Source of the DNA: Herbaspirillum hiltneri N3 | Lineage (GTDB): Bacteria > Pseudomonadota > Gammaproteobacteria > Burkholderiales > Burkholderiaceae_D | Assembly: GCF_001267925.1 (NCBI RefSeq) | Contig: NZ_CP011409.1 | Coordinates: 1,364,001-1,428,000 of the forward strand | Length of the DNA: 64,000 bases | Direction of reading: 5' to 3' | Part shown: positions 46,002 to 55,762 of the stretch, piece after piece | Layout: each line of letters opens with the position of its first letter | Position numbering within the stretch: the first letter of the stretch is position 1 | Program-made: the position numbers and the translations under genes | The notes under the pieces: model-generated | What the model was told of the DNA's origin: nothing | What the model saw: only the letters and a program-made list of their open reading frames with translations | Database searches by the model: none

Positions 46002-46137
46002 CATCTGCGCCGCAAACTGGACGAAACCGGGCTGCAGCCTGTTAAAATAGCGGGCTGCGCCGGTCTTGCATTGGGGAAATCACGTGCAGGTCAGAGGCGC
46101 TATCCGGCGCTGCCGGGAAGAACTCCCGGCGCCGGCT

Positions 46138-46230
46138 TCAGTACAGAGCAACCAGTTGTGAATAGCTGATCCACGCTGCTGCCAGCAGGGTATAGGCAAG
46201 GACGGTGGCGGAGATAAGCGGCAATTTCAT
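46138..46230 (-). CDS. 30-residue hydrophobic small protein
   Basis: A short frame begins MKLPLISATVLAYTLLAAAW and ends QLVALY, 30 residues in all. It has a single charged residue (Lys2) and one long hydrophobic stretch, so it would be a small membrane peptide. A strong AGGAGAC ribosome site lies just before the ATG. It is antisense to the hemH-grpE gap and does not overlap another gene. The function is unknown; the perfect ribosome site and membrane character make chance less likely but do not exclude it. Confidence 0.5.
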   Translation of the reverse strand: MKLPLISATVLAYTLLAAAWISYSQLVALY

Positions 46231-46388
46231 GACGTCTCCTTGAAAGTTGGCGGGAAGATTCGATCACACCATCATAAATGGTGCATCGCAAACGCCTATT
46301 TCAAGTGTAGTAAATCCTGTAACAAGACGTTAGAACGTTTAGTTGGATGCCATATGACTTCTGGATATGGCCTCGGCGCGTAATAACC

Positions 46389-46416
46389 ATTGAAAAACTA
46401 AGGTTAAGCCTCATGT
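46389..46416 (+). promoter_or_regulatory. Sigma-32-like promoter of grpE
   Basis: ATTGAAA and CCTCATGT are separated by 13 bases and differ from the heat-shock consensus CTTGAAA-N13-CCCCATNT by one base in each element. It ends 65 bases upstream of the grpE start. Confidence 0.75.
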
Positions 46417-46480
46417 GCAGCCCCAAGCGCCATCAGGCGCGTAAAACCTACCATGCGTACCATGTCGGAGAGTATTAACT

Positions 46481-47020
46481 ATGCAAGATACGGAAAAACC
46501 AGCGGAAAACGAAGCAGTGCAGGACGCGCAAGCCCAGACGCAGGCGGCTGAAGCCGTCGAGCCGAGCCTGGAAGAACAGCTGAGCGCCGCCGAAGCCAAG
46601 ATCGCCGAGATGCAGGATGCTTTCCTGCGCGCCAAGGCCGAAGGCGAGAACATCCGTCGCCGCGCCCAGGACGATATCAGCCGCGCCCACAAGTTTGCGA
46701 TCGAAGGCTTTGCCGAATCGCTGCTGTCGGTCAAGGACAGCCTGGAAATGGCGCTGAAGATCGAAACCCCGTCGGTCGAATCGCTCAAGGAAGGCGTCGA
46801 CATGACATTGAAACAACTGTCGGCTGCCTTTGAAAAGAACAAGCTGCTGGAAATCAGCCCGCAAGCCGGTGAAAAGCTGGATCCGATGAAGCATCAGGCG
46901 ATTTCGGCCGTACCGGCCGAGCAGGAAGCCAATACCGTCGTGACCGTCCTGCAAAAGGGTTACACCATCTCCGAGCGCCTGTTGCGTCCGGCCCTGGTGA
47001 CCGTCGCGCAGGGCAAGTAA
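46481..47020 (+). CDS. grpE: Nucleotide exchange factor GrpE
   Basis: A 179-residue GrpE, the co-chaperone that releases ADP from DnaK. A long charged helical N-terminus ([19 protein letters not shown]) forms the dimer stalk, followed by [19 protein letters not shown] and the C-terminal beta-domain with the [16 protein letters not shown] family motif. First gene of grpE-dnaK-dnaJ, with its own heat-shock promoter and a separate one before dnaK. Confidence 0.97.
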   Translation: MQDTEKPAENEAVQDAQAQTQAAEAVEPSLEEQLSAAEAKIAEMQDAFLRAKAEGENIRRRAQDDISRAHKFAIEGFAESLLSVKDSLEMALKIETPSVESLKEGVDMTLKQLSAAFEKNKLLEISPQAGEKLDPMKHQAISAVPAEQEANTVVTVLQKGYTISERLLRPALVTVAQGK

Positions 47021-47083
47021 GCAGGCGCTGTACAGATAAAAACGATAAACGGCACAAAATTTGCTTTTAAGTGACACTCGCCG

Positions 47084-47109
47084 CTTGAAAGACAGATTTT
47101 TCTCCACAT
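47084..47109 (+). promoter_or_regulatory. Sigma-32-like promoter of dnaK
   Basis: CTTGAAA is followed after a normal spacer by CTCCACAT, giving a near-consensus heat-shock promoter in the grpE-dnaK gap. It ends 62 bases before the dnaK ATG. Confidence 0.72.
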
Positions 47110-47170
47110 ATTAAAACTATCAAAACTATTGTTGTTCCCTAACAGGAACTTAAGGATCGAAGGAAAAATC

Positions 47171-49111
47171 ATGGGCAAAATCATCGGTATTGACTTGGGT
47201 ACTACCAACTCGTGCGTCTCCGTCATGGAAGGCGGCCAGCCGAAAGTCATCGAAAACTCCGAAGGCGCGCGTACCACGCCTTCCATCATCGCGTATCAGG
47301 AAGACGGCGAAGTGCTGGTTGGCGCACCTGCCAAACGCCAGGCCGTCACCAATCCTAAAAACACCATCTACGCCGCCAAGCGTCTGATCGGCCGCAAGTT
47401 CGACGAAAAAGAAGTGCAGAAGGACATCTCCCTGATGCCTTACGCGATCATCAAGGCCGACAACGGCGACGCCTGGATCGGCGTGCGCGACAACAAGCTG
47501 GCGCCACCGCAAATTTCCGCAGAAGTGCTGCGCAAGATGAAGAAGACTGCCGAAGACTACCTCGGCGAAGAAGTGACCGAAGCGGTCATCACCGTGCCGG
47601 CTTACTTCAACGACGCGCAGCGTCAGGCAACCAAGGATGCCGGCCGCATCGCCGGTCTGGAAGTCAAGCGCATCATCAACGAACCGACTGCGGCAGCGCT
47701 GGCGTTCGGCCTCGACAAGACCGAAAAGGGCGACCGCAAGATCGCGGTGTATGACCTGGGCGGCGGTACATTCGACGTCTCCATCATTGAAATCGCCGAT
47801 GTCGACGGCGAAAAGCAATTCGAAGTGCTGTCCACCAACGGCGACACTTTCCTCGGCGGCGAGGATTTCGACCAGCGCATCATCGATTACATCATCGACG
47901 AGTTCAAGAAGATCAACGGCCTCGACCTGTCGAAGGACGCAATCGCTCTGCAACGCATCAAGGCCTCGGCCGAGCGCGCCAAGATCGAACTGTCGTCGTC
48001 GCAGCAAACTGAAATCAACGAGCCGTACATCGCCATGGCCAATGGCGCACCGGTCCACCTGAACCTGAAGATCACCCGCGCCAAGCTGGAGTCGCTGGTG
48101 GAAGAACTGATCGCCAAGACCATCGAGCCTTGCCGCACCGCCATCAAGGATGCCGGCGTCAAGGTCAGCGACATCGACGATATCATTCTGGTCGGCGGCA
48201 TGACCCGCATGCCGAAGGTGCAGGAGAAGGTCAAGGAATTCTTCGGCAAGGATCCGCGCAAGGACGTCAATCCGGATGAAGCGGTCGCCGTCGGCGCTGC
48301 GATCCAGGGTTCGGTGCTGTCGGGCGAACGCAAGGACTTGCTGCTGCTGGACGTCACGCCACTGTCGCTGGGTATCGAAACCATGGGCGGCGTGATGACC
48401 AAGATGATCAAGAAGAACACGACCATCCCGACCAAATTCAGCCAGGTGTTCTCGACTGCCGACGACAACCAGCCTGCGGTGACCATCAAGGTCTACCAGG
48501 GTGAGCGTGAAATGGCGGCCGGCAACAAGGCCCTGGGCGAATTCAATCTGGAAGGCATTCCACCTTCGCCGCGCGGCACCCCGCAAATCGAAGTGACCTT
48601 CGACATCGACGCCAACGGCATCTTGCACGTCGGCGCCAAGGACAAGGCCACCGGCAAGGAAAACAAGGTCACCATCAAGGCCAATTCCGGCTTGAATGAA
48701 GAAGAGATCGAAAAGATGGTGCGCGACGCCGAGGCCAACGCCGACGAAGACAAGCGCCTGAAGGAGCTGGCCGAAACCCGCAATCAGGGCGACGCGCTGG
48801 TCCACTCGACACGCAAGGCACTGACCGAATACGGCGACAAGCTGGAAGCCGGTGAGAAGGACGCCATCGAAGCCGCCATCAAGGAGCTCGAAGAAGTCCT
48901 GAAGGCGAACGACAAGGCGGCCATCGACGCCAAGACCGCAGCGCTGTCCGTCGCCGCGCAAAAGCTGGGCGAGAAGATGTACGCCGACCAGCAGGCACAG
49001 CAGGCTGCGGCCGGCGGTGCTGCCGGAGCGGCAGGTGGTTCTGCAGGTGCAGGCGAATCGCGTCCGAAGGACGACGACGTGGTCGATGCCGACTTCAAGG
49101 AAGTGAAGTAA
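47171..49111 (+). CDS. dnaK: Molecular chaperone DnaK (Hsp70)
   Basis: A 646-residue Hsp70. The ATPase domain opens [17 protein letters not shown] and holds [15 protein letters not shown] and [13 protein letters not shown]; the linker [15 protein letters not shown] leads to the substrate-binding domain, and the tail ends in a disordered Gly/Ala run and [13 protein letters not shown]. The start MGKIIGID is fixed by an AAGGA site and the family N-terminus. Works with GrpE and DnaJ encoded on either side. A very long antisense frame covers it, as is usual for dnaK in GC-rich DNA. Confidence 0.99.
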   Translation: MGKIIGIDLGTTNSCVSVMEGGQPKVIENSEGARTTPSIIAYQEDGEVLVGAPAKRQAVTNPKNTIYAAKRLIGRKFDEKEVQKDISLMPYAIIKADNGDAWIGVRDNKLAPPQISAEVLRKMKKTAEDYLGEEVTEAVITVPAYFNDAQRQATKDAGRIAGLEVKRIINEPTAAALAFGLDKTEKGDRKIAVYDLGGGTFDVSIIEIADVDGEKQFEVLSTNGDTFLGGEDFDQRIIDYIIDEFKKINGLDLSKDAIALQRIKASAERAKIELSSSQQTEINEPYIAMANGAPVHLNLKITRAKLESLVEELIAKTIEPCRTAIKDAGVKVSDIDDIILVGGMTRMPKVQEKVKEFFGKDPRKDVNPDEAVAVGAAIQGSVLSGERKDLLLLDVTPLSLGIETMGGVMTKMIKKNTTIPTKFSQVFSTADDNQPAVTIKVYQGEREMAAGNKALGEFNLEGIPPSPRGTPQIEVTFDIDANGILHVGAKDKATGKENKVTIKANSGLNEEEIEKMVRDAEANADEDKRLKELAETRNQGDALVHSTRKALTEYGDKLEAGEKDAIEAAIKELEEVLKANDKAAIDAKTAALSVAAQKLGEKMYADQQAQQAAAGGAAGAAGGSAGAGESRPKDDDVVDADFKEVK

Positions 49112-49299
49112 TCCGGATTGCGGGCGAAGGGAGAATTTCTCTTTCGCCCGCAGCCCGACGCAGTCATTCAGGAACACGTCGGCCGGCTTTGCCGCCCGAC
49201 ACGCCGAGCAAGATGGTCGCAAGATCGTCTCTCGGCTTTTTCACATTGTTGGCTCTCGCGCAAGCGCGGGAGAAGCCCAATAACAAGGTGTTATAAAAC

Positions 49300-50430
49300 A
49301 TGGCAAAACGTGACTTTTACGAAATCCTTGGTTTAGCGAAAAACGCGACCGACGACGAAATCAAGAAGGCTTATCGCAAGCTTGCGATGAAGTACCATCC
49401 TGACCGCAACCCCGACAGCAAGGGCGCGGAAGAGAAGTTCAAGGAGGTCAAGGAAGCCTACGAGATGTTGTCCGACGCGCAAAAGCGCGACGCCTACGAT
49501 CGTTACGGCCATGCCGGCGTCGATCCCAACATGGGCGGCGGTGGCGGCGCGGGCGCAGGCGGCTTTGCCGATGCCTTCGGCGACATCTTCGGCGACATTT
49601 TCGGCGGTGGCGGCGGCGGCCACGGCCGCGGCGCGGGTCCGCAGGTGTATCGCGGCGCCGACTTGCGCTACAACCTCGAGATCACGCTGGAACAGGCGGC
49701 GCACGGTTTCGACACCACTATCCGCGTACCGTCCTGGGACGAGTGCGACACCTGCCACGGTTCCGGCGCCAAGCCCGGCACCTCGCCGACCACCTGCGGC
49801 ACTTGCGGCGGCCACGGCCAGGTACGCATGCAGCAAGGCTTCTTCAGCATCCAGCAGACGTGTCCGAAGTGCCACGGCAGCGGCAAGGTGATTCCCGAGC
49901 CATGCCCGACTTGCGCCGGCGCCGGTCGCCTCAAGCGCAACAAGACGTTGGAAGTGAAGATTCCGGAAGGTATCGACGACGGCATGCGCATCCGTTCGTC
50001 CGGCAACGGCGAACCGGGCATGAACGGTGGTCCTCCGGGCGACCTGTATGTCGAAATTCACATCAAGCAACACGAAGTGTTCCAGCGCGACGGCGACGAC
50101 CTGCATTGCGAAATGCCGATCTCGTTCGCCAAGGCGGCATTGGGCGGCGACATCGAAGCGCCGACCTTGAGCGGCAAGGCCACCTTCACGATTCCCGAAG
50201 GCACGCAATCGGGCAAGACTTTCCGCCTGCGCGGCAAGGGCATCAAGGGCGTGCGTTCCGGCTATGCCGGCGACCTGTTCTGCCACGTCGTGGTGGAAAC
50301 GCCGGTCAAGCTGACCGAACGCCAGAAGGATTTGCTGCGCGAGTTTGAAAAACTGACCGCCGAAGGCGGCGCCAAGCACAGCCCGCAAACCAAGACCTGG
50401 AAAGACAAGGTCAAGGAATTCTTCGAGTAA
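49300..50430 (+). CDS. dnaJ: Molecular chaperone DnaJ (Hsp40)
   Basis: A 376-residue class A Hsp40. The J domain has [10 protein letters not shown] with the HPD triad, a Gly/Phe-rich linker follows (about residues 75-115), and the zinc domain shows four CxxCxGxG repeats ([32 protein letters not shown]). The C-terminal substrate domains are complete. It follows dnaK by 188 bases, which suggests possible internal regulation or simple co-transcription; no extra heat-shock promoter was recognised there. Confidence 0.98.
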   Translation: MAKRDFYEILGLAKNATDDEIKKAYRKLAMKYHPDRNPDSKGAEEKFKEVKEAYEMLSDAQKRDAYDRYGHAGVDPNMGGGGGAGAGGFADAFGDIFGDIFGGGGGGHGRGAGPQVYRGADLRYNLEITLEQAAHGFDTTIRVPSWDECDTCHGSGAKPGTSPTTCGTCGGHGQVRMQQGFFSIQQTCPKCHGSGKVIPEPCPTCAGAGRLKRNKTLEVKIPEGIDDGMRIRSSGNGEPGMNGGPPGDLYVEIHIKQHEVFQRDGDDLHCEMPISFAKAALGGDIEAPTLSGKATFTIPEGTQSGKTFRLRGKGIKGVRSGYAGDLFCHVVVETPVKLTERQKDLLREFEKLTAEGGAKHSPQTKTWKDKVKEFFE

Positions 50431-50440
50431 TCCCGGCAAG

Positions 50441-50475
50441 ACCGGCGCCGCTGTTTCAGGGGGCGCCGGTTTTTG
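50441..50475 (+). terminator. Rho-independent terminator after dnaJ
   Basis: ACCGGCGCC and GGCGCCGGT form 9-bp arms with a 12-base loop and are followed by TTTTT, ten bases after the dnaJ stop. It ends the heat-shock operon. Confidence 0.88.
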
Positions 50476-50708
50476 CGGCTTTTTTTCTATACAATGCAGT
50501 CGCGGTGCATGGTGCTGGTAACACAGTGCTCAGAACATGCGCCGCACATTTCCGGAAGACATCGTTAGCATGCGCCATCGGCCGCCCGGCCGTATCCAGC
50601 GCCCGCCGCGGCAAACGCGGCGAACGTCCGGTCTTCCTTTCATTCATCCTCATGCCTGCCGTGATCGGTCCTCCGGGTGCGACGCGGCAACAAGCATGAA
50701 ACTCGATC

Positions 50709-51401
50709 TTGCCGACTATGACCACACCAAGCCAACAAGACCAGGTTCAGCTGCAACTGCTGCAAGGCAACCGCCGCTGGGCAAGTGAAATCACTGCGCG
50801 CGACCCCGATTTCTTTTTGAAGCTCGGCTCGCAGCGTTCGCCCGAATATTTCTGGATCGGTTGTTCGGACAACCGCGTTCCGGCCAACGACCTGCTCGGT
50901 TTGTTGCCGGGCGAACTGTTCGTCCACCGCAACATCGCCAACGTGGTGGTGCACACTGATCTGAATTGCCTGTCGGTGCTGCAATTTGCAGTTGACGTGC
51001 TGAAGGTCAAGCACATCATCATCTGCGGCCACTACGGCTGCGCCGGCGTCCAGGCGGCGCTCACCAAGCGCCGCGTCGGCCTCGCCGACAACTGGCTGCA
51101 GCACGTGCAGGACGTCCACGAAAAGCACATCGGCTGTTTCCACGACCACATGTCGCAGGGCGATCAGCATGACCGTTTGTGCGAGCTCAACGTGCTCGAA
51201 CAGGTTGCCAATATCTGCCGCACCACCATCGTCACCGACGCCTGGGAACGCGGTCAGGAGCTGAGCATCCATGCGCTGGTCTACGGCGTGCACGACGGTC
51301 TGCTGGAAGCCTTGTCGCCGACCATCAGCAACGCTGACGAATGCAGCAAGAACCTGGCAGTCAGCCTGGAACGCTACAAGGACCTCAAGGACATTCGCTG
51401 A
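50709..51401 (+). CDS. can: Beta-class carbonic anhydrase
   Basis: A 230-residue beta carbonic anhydrase interconverting CO2 and bicarbonate. Zinc ligands and the Asp-Arg dyad are in IGCSDNRVP, and the remaining ligands in IICGHYGCAGVQAAL. The start MPTMTTPS is one of two close Mets; MTTPS three codons on is equally possible. Flanked by terminators on both sides, so it is monocistronic. About 230 bases upstream show no other feature. Confidence 0.95.
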   Translation: MPTMTTPSQQDQVQLQLLQGNRRWASEITARDPDFFLKLGSQRSPEYFWIGCSDNRVPANDLLGLLPGELFVHRNIANVVVHTDLNCLSVLQFAVDVLKVKHIIICGHYGCAGVQAALTKRRVGLADNWLQHVQDVHEKHIGCFHDHMSQGDQHDRLCELNVLEQVANICRTTIVTDAWERGQELSIHALVYGVHDGLLEALSPTISNADECSKNLAVSLERYKDLKDIR

Positions 51402-51423
51402 AGCGAAGCTGTCTCTTGAAAAG

Positions 51424-51452
51424 AAAAAGCCCGCTCGCGCGGGCTTTTTTTG
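51424..51452. terminator. Bidirectional terminator between can and panB
   Basis: AAAAAGCCCGC and GCGGGCTTTTT form 11-bp arms with a 4-base loop TCGC, with A and T tracts on the two sides, between convergent can and panB. Confidence 0.93.
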
Positions 51453-51478
51453 CGTCTGCCGGGATTACGTGATCCCGC

Positions 51479-52306
51479 TCAAAAGCAATGCTCGGTCGCC
51501 GGAAAGCTGCCGTCCTTCACCGCCCTCACATAGCTGCGCACGGCGTCCTCCACGCTGGCGGCGCCGTCCATGAAGTTTTTCACGAAACGCGCCTTGTGAC
51601 CCGGGAACACGCCCAGCATGTCGTGCATCACTAGCACCTGGCCGGAACAGTCCGGACCGGCGCCGATGCCGATGGTCGGAATGCGCAATTGTGCCGTGAC
51701 CTCGGCGCCCAGCGCCGCCGGAATCGCTTCCAGCACCAGCAGCGAAGCCCCCGCCGCCTGTACGGCTCTGGCGTCGGCATGCAGCAATTCAGCGCCTTCC
51801 AGCGTCTTGCCCTGTACTTTGAAACCGCCCATCTGATGTACGGATTGCGGCGTCAGGCCCAGGTGCGCGCAAACCGGGATGCCGCGTTCGGTCAGCAGGC
51901 GAATCGTGTCGGCCAGCCAGGCGCCGCCCTCAATTTTCACCATGTGCGCGCCGGCCTGCATCAGCTTCACGGCATTGTCGAACGCCGCCGGCGGCGAACC
52001 GTAAGCGCCGAACGGCATGTCGGCGATGATCAGCATGGACTGGTTGCCGCGCGCCACGCTGGCGCAGTGATAGGCGATGTCGGCGACGGTCACCGGCAAG
52101 GTCGACTGATGGCCCTGGCAGACCATGCCCAGCGAGTCGCCGATCAGCACGGTGTCGACGCCGCTGCGATCCATCAACGCCGCAAAGCTGGCGTCGTAAC
52201 AGGTCAGCATGGTGATCTTGTCACCCTTGTCGCGCATGGTTTGCAGCGTGTGGATGGTGACGGCTTTCTTGCGTGTTGCGGGGGCATCCTGCAGATAGGC
52301 GGCCAT
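51479..52306 (-). CDS. panB: 3-methyl-2-oxobutanoate hydroxymethyltransferase
   Basis: A 275-residue PanB, the first committed enzyme of pantothenate synthesis; it adds a hydroxymethyl group from methylene-tetrahydrofolate. [29 protein letters not shown] and VKIEGG are the family core with the metal-binding Asp residues, and [20 protein letters not shown] follows (in part). The deoxynucleoside kinase gene ends 2 bases before it on the same strand. panC is not in the window. Confidence 0.97.
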   Translation of the reverse strand: MAAYLQDAPATRKKAVTIHTLQTMRDKGDKITMLTCYDASFAALMDRSGVDTVLIGDSLGMVCQGHQSTLPVTVADIAYHCASVARGNQSMLIIADMPFGAYGSPPAAFDNAVKLMQAGAHMVKIEGGAWLADTIRLLTERGIPVCAHLGLTPQSVHQMGGFKVQGKTLEGAELLHADARAVQAAGASLLVLEAIPAALGAEVTAQLRIPTIGIGAGPDCSGQVLVMHDMLGVFPGHKARFVKNFMDGAASVEDAVRSYVRAVKDGSFPATEHCF

Positions 52307-52308
52307 GA

Positions 52309-52950
52309 TTATTCTCCTCGGTTCAGGAACGCGCGCTTGCCGCGCATCTCGGCGATGTGCGACAGCAGCAGCTCGAAATCTTCGTCGTTGTCGGCCATGT
52401 TCATGTGCTCGTTGTTGACGATCAGCAGCGGCGCGGCATCGTAGTTGTAGAAAAAGCGGCTGTAGCTGTCGCCCAGGCGCTGCAGGTAATCGTGTGAAAT
52501 CGAGGCTTCCATCGGAATGCCGCGCTTGCGGATGCGTTCGATCAGCGTATCCACCGGCGCCTGCAGGTAGATCACCAGATCCGGCTGTACGGCGTGCGTG
52601 CGCAGGTGCTGGTACAACTGTTCATAGAGTTTCAGTTCCTCATCGGCCAGGGTCAGGCGCGCGAACAGCGGATCTTTTTCCAGCAGGAAGTCGCCGACGA
52701 AACGCGTATTGAACAGATCCGATTGCGCCAGCTCCTGCAATTGCTGGATGCGCTGGAACAGGAAAAACATCTGTGTCTGCAGCGCGTAACGGCCGGCGTC
52801 GCGGTAGAACTTTTCGAGGAAGGGGTTTTCCTGCGGCTGTTCCAGCACGGACTGTACGTCGAGACGTTGGGCCAGCTTGCGCGCCAGCGTGGTCTTGCCG
52901 ACACCGATGGGGCCTTCGATAACGATGTAGTGGTAACTGTCTAAATCCAT
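52309..52950 (-). CDS. Deoxynucleoside (dA/dG-type) kinase
   Basis: A 213-residue kinase of the deoxyadenosine/deoxyguanosine kinase family. The P-loop is [16 protein letters not shown], with later [17 protein letters not shown] containing the lid Arg residues and the family block [20 protein letters not shown]. It phosphorylates deoxynucleosides for salvage. In many betaproteobacteria a homologue sits by panB and folK; here folK is absent from the adjoining sequence. The start [13 protein letters not shown] is preferred to a Met eight codons upstream on family length. Confidence 0.9.
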   Translation of the reverse strand: MDLDSYHYIVIEGPIGVGKTTLARKLAQRLDVQSVLEQPQENPFLEKFYRDAGRYALQTQMFFLFQRIQQLQELAQSDLFNTRFVGDFLLEKDPLFARLTLADEELKLYEQLYQHLRTHAVQPDLVIYLQAPVDTLIERIRKRGIPMEASISHDYLQRLGDSYSRFFYNYDAAPLLIVNNEHMNMADNDEDFELLLSHIAEMRGKRAFLNRGE

Positions 52951-53036
52951 TCTCGCTCTTGGCGGATATTGCACCGCACACAGTGGATGGGAGTCCGCAT
53001 TGTACGAGAGTAGCGCTTCGCTGTCAGCGCAGCGTC

Positions 53037-53202
53037 AGAACCTGCTCACGATCTTACTGCGAGGCCGTGATCCGCGACTTGGAAACCCTTGGTCGGTGCT
53101 CGGAATCCTCATGTACTGAAGTACATTCCAAGGGTTTCAACTGAGCTCCGCGCCGCCCGACACCGGCTGACGGCCTCTCGCTACAGATCGTGAACAGGTT
53201 CT
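53037..53202. repeat. Dispersed inverted-repeat element, long copy
   Basis: Terminal arms AGAACCTGCTCACGATCT and AGATCGTGAACAGGTTCT match as an inverted repeat at 17 of 18 positions and equal those of the element at 24038-24105 with small changes. The 130-base interior holds nested inverted repeats (GGAAACCCTTGG with CCAAGGGTTTC; ATGTACTGAAGTACAT). A further partial end (AGAACCTGTTC) follows at once. No coding potential. Confidence 0.82.
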
Positions 53203-53234
53203 CAGAACCTGTTCCCCAGAACGATCGTGGCAGC

Positions 53235-53582
53235 TCAGCTACGGAAAATGAAATACACCGCACCCACCAGGCACAGCGCAGCCCACACGTAGTCGAGCTT
53301 GAACGGCTGCTGCATGTAGATCATTGCAAACGGCACGAATACCGTCAGCGTGATCGCCTCCTGCATGATCTTCAGCTGGGCCAGGCTGAACTGGGTGTAG
53401 CCGATGCGGTTGGCGGGCACCTGCAGCAGATACTCGAAGAGCGCGATCGCCCAACTGATGAGCGCGGCGATCCACCAGGGTTTGGACGCCAGGCTCTTGA
53501 GATGGCCGTACCAGGCGACAGTCATGAAAACGTTCGACAGAGCCAGCAAGCCGACGGTCTGGAAAGCGACAGGAATTTGCAT
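53235..53582 (-). CDS. DMT-type membrane protein, DUF486
   Basis: A 115-residue protein with four predicted hydrophobic segments (about 8-25, 38-55, 72-90, 97-113). AWYGHLKSLASKPWWIAALISW, FEYLLQVPANRIGY and KIMQEAITLTVFVPFA (in parts) are the DUF486 pattern, related to small multidrug-resistance/DMT transporters but without an assigned substrate. The start MQIPVAFQTVG is preferred; the frame extends 31 codons upstream without family likeness. Confidence 0.9.
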   Translation of the reverse strand: MQIPVAFQTVGLLALSNVFMTVAWYGHLKSLASKPWWIAALISWAIALFEYLLQVPANRIGYTQFSLAQLKIMQEAITLTVFVPFAMIYMQQPFKLDYVWAALCLVGAVYFIFRS

Positions 53583-53888
53583 GTGATCAATGAGGTGAGT
53601 GAGGTTATTTCCGGACGGCAATGCATACTCTGACAAATCAAGCTGAATTCTGCCTCTATTCCGCCCACAGACCAAGTCCTCTGCGGTCCAGAATAAGGGA
53701 CGCGGAATAGGAAGGCCCTACTGAACGTTGTTCTGCGGAAATTTTAATTATTCGCGACGAATGTATAAAAAAACGGCCATATGTTGCCGTTAATGCATGG
53801 AACGGCGGCATGGAACGGCGCCATGTGGCGACGACAAGGGGATCGTCCCGCCCGAACTGACAAAATCAAACATTTTGATTGGAACATC
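53583..53888. other. Intergenic region upstream of the chemotaxis operon
   Basis: About 300 bases between DUF486 and the first chemotaxis gene. It contains 9-bp arms CTATTCCGC (53656) and GCGGAATAG (53702) 37 bases apart, an AT-rich block around 53740-53775 where a promoter is likely, and a short direct repeat CATGGAACGGCG. No clear FliA-type (TAAA-N15-GCCGATAA) promoter was recognised. Confidence 0.4.
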
Positions 53889-54953
53889 GTGAAGTCGAAC
53901 TACCGCGCCTTGCTTACGTTGTGGGGGATCAACGCATTTTTGCTCGCGCTGCTGGCGCCGCGATGGTGGCAGGGCATCATCGCCGGTGCGTTGATCGCGG
54001 GCATGGCGTGGGTGCTAGGAGCAGGTCCGGCGAGAGCCGTCGCGCCGCCGGTGGCGGACATCCCCTCCGCACAAAAAAATCAACAGGCAGCCGGTTCAGC
54101 GGATTTGCCCGTGCTGGTGCAGGCGGTAGTGCCGGCCTGGCGCAACAACGTCCAGCTGGCGCGCACCCAGACGCAGGAAGCGATCGACAAGCTCACGCAG
54201 CGCTTCGTCGGCATCCATCAACGCCTCGGCGGCGCAGTGAGCCTGGCCGAAGGCGGCAAGAACGGCGACGTGCTGCAGGTCATTCAGAACGCGGCACAGC
54301 AGCTCGGCGGCATCGCCAACGCGCTGGAGCAAGTGTTGACCACGCGCGACGCCTTGCTGCGCAAGATCGAAACGCTCAATCAGCACAACGAAGACATCCG
54401 CCAGCTCGGTCTGCAGGTCGAGCAGATTGCCGGCCGTACCGGCGTCACCGACCTGTTCTCGGACCAGGCAAGCTGGACCGAACTGGCCGCGCGTTCGGCC
54501 GAGGCCGGTCGCCAGATCGTCGGCAAGACCAAGGCGGTCCAGCAGCAGATCCAGGCCACGCATTTATCCGCCAACCAGCTCGATGCCGATGCCGGCCGCA
54601 TGGTGGACGATTCGCGCATGGTGATCGATTCGGTCATCGCCGATTTCCGCCAATCCGCGCTCAAGCTTAGCGGCACCGTCGGCCAGCTCGAAGAAGAAAA
54701 CCGCGAAGTCGATCAGGAGGTCTGTGACATCCTGGTCAATCTGCAATTCCAGGATCGCATCAGCCAGATCCTCGATCACGTCCAGCTCGACATGGTCAAG
54801 CTGACGGGGATGGTGGCGAGCGCGGCCTCCCTTCCATCCGGTGCGGCATGGCTGTCCGACCTCGAGAAAACCTATACCACGCAGGAGCAGCGCCAGGTAC
54901 ATGCCGGCCAGCAGGCCGACAAGTCATTGCAATCGCAAGTTGATTTCTTTTGA
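53889..54953 (+). CDS. Membrane-anchored chemotaxis protein with CheZ-like motif
   Basis: A 354-residue protein if a GTG start is used. Two short hydrophobic segments near residues 8-24 and 27-44 anchor it; the rest is helical and cytosolic. Residues about 273-300 read EVCDILVNLQFQDRISQILD. The FQDRISQ part has the same D-x-x-x-Q spacing as the catalytic Asp/Gln of CheZ (FQDLTGQ). The C-terminus ends VDFF after a polar linker. It lacks an HAMP domain and a full MCP hairpin. It precedes cheY by 90 bases. ATG starts at 53823 and 53781 are possible but have no better ribosome site. Annotating it as an MCP-like protein is the alternative. Confidence 0.65.
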   Translation: MKSNYRALLTLWGINAFLLALLAPRWWQGIIAGALIAGMAWVLGAGPARAVAPPVADIPSAQKNQQAAGSADLPVLVQAVVPAWRNNVQLARTQTQEAIDKLTQRFVGIHQRLGGAVSLAEGGKNGDVLQVIQNAAQQLGGIANALEQVLTTRDALLRKIETLNQHNEDIRQLGLQVEQIAGRTGVTDLFSDQASWTELAARSAEAGRQIVGKTKAVQQQIQATHLSANQLDADAGRMVDDSRMVIDSVIADFRQSALKLSGTVGQLEEENREVDQEVCDILVNLQFQDRISQILDHVQLDMVKLTGMVASAASLPSGAAWLSDLEKTYTTQEQRQVHAGQQADKSLQSQVDFF

Positions 54954-55043
54954 AGAGGATGGCATGCATGCACGAACCGAGTCACTTCCTTGTCGCCGGC
55001 AGCGGGGGCACTTCTGCAATTACCTTCTGCGGGGATCGCTGAG

Positions 55044-55415
55044 ATGAGCGCCAAGACCATCCTCATCGTCGACGATTCGTTCAGCTTGCGCCAGACCATC
55101 AGCATTGCGCTCAAGGGCGCCGGCTACGACGTCGTCGAAGCGGTTGACGGCCGCGACGCGCTCAACAAGCTCGACGGCCGCAAGTACAACCTGATCATCT
55201 CCGACGTCAACATGCCCAACCTGGACGGCCTGAGTTTCGTGCGCGAAGCCAAGCAGAACCCGAACTACAAGTTTACCCCGGTGCTCATGCTGACGACCGA
55301 AAGCGGCGACACGCGCAAACAGGAAGGCAAGGCCATCGGCGTACGCGCCTGGGTGCACAAGCCGTTCCTGCCGCCGGTGCTGCTCGATGCCGTCGCCAAG
55401 CTGGTGACTCCTTAG
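55044..55415 (+). CDS. cheY: Chemotaxis response regulator CheY
   Basis: A 123-residue single-domain receiver. The acid pocket is VDDS (10/11), the phosphorylated Asp54 is in SDVNMP, and the switch residues are the Thr in MLTTES and Lys in VHKPF. The start MSAKTILIVDD is taken; the frame is open 18 codons more. It probably carries the signal from CheA to the flagellar switch. The upstream DxxxQ protein could dephosphorylate it. Confidence 0.93.
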   Translation: MSAKTILIVDDSFSLRQTISIALKGAGYDVVEAVDGRDALNKLDGRKYNLIISDVNMPNLDGLSFVREAKQNPNYKFTPVLMLTTESGDTRKQEGKAIGVRAWVHKPFLPPVLLDAVAKLVTP

Positions 55416-55423
55416 GATCTGAC

Positions 55424-55762
55424 ATGCCATTGACGCAAAGCACGCGCGACGGACATTTGCTGCTGCTGGTGAGCGGAGGCTTCACCATATTCCAGGCAGC
55501 CGAATACAAGCCGCAATTGCTGGGCGTGCTCGATCACACCGACGATGTGCTGGAGCTGGATCTGAGCGACTGCGACGAACTCGATACCGCCGGTCTGCAG
55601 CTGTTGCTGCTGCTCCGGCGCGAGGCTGCCGCACAGTACAAGCAGTTGCTGCTGGGCGGCGTCAGTCCGGCCGTGCAGAACGTGCTGAACATGTTGCAGC
55701 TGCAAGACTTCATGCATGCCGATCCGGCGGCGTCCCCCACTTCGCTGCAGGGGCTGGCATGA
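55424..55762 (+). CDS. STAS-domain protein (anti-sigma antagonist-like)
   Basis: A 112-residue protein with one STAS domain. DVLELDLSDCDELDTAGLQL contains the segment where anti-anti-sigma factors are phosphorylated; Thr replaces the usual Ser. A STAS protein within a che operon is well known in betaproteobacteria; its partner is unclear. The stop overlaps the start of cheA by 4 bases (ATGA), so the two are coupled. Confidence 0.88.
   Translation: MPLTQSTRDGHLLLLVSGGFTIFQAAEYKPQLLGVLDHTDDVLELDLSDCDELDTAGLQLLLLLRREAAAQYKQLLLGGVSPAVQNVLNMLQLQDFMHADPAASPTSLQGLA

Noticed and set aside
46100..46291. A 63-codon minus-strand frame in the hemH-grpE gap
   Set aside because: It overlaps the 30-codon frame that has a strong ribosome site and membrane character; this longer frame has no such site and an unstructured Arg/Pro-rich translation.
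47150..49222. A 690-codon antisense frame over dnaK
   Set aside because: Long antisense frames opposite dnaK are a known artefact of codon bias. There is no ribosome site or protein-family likeness.
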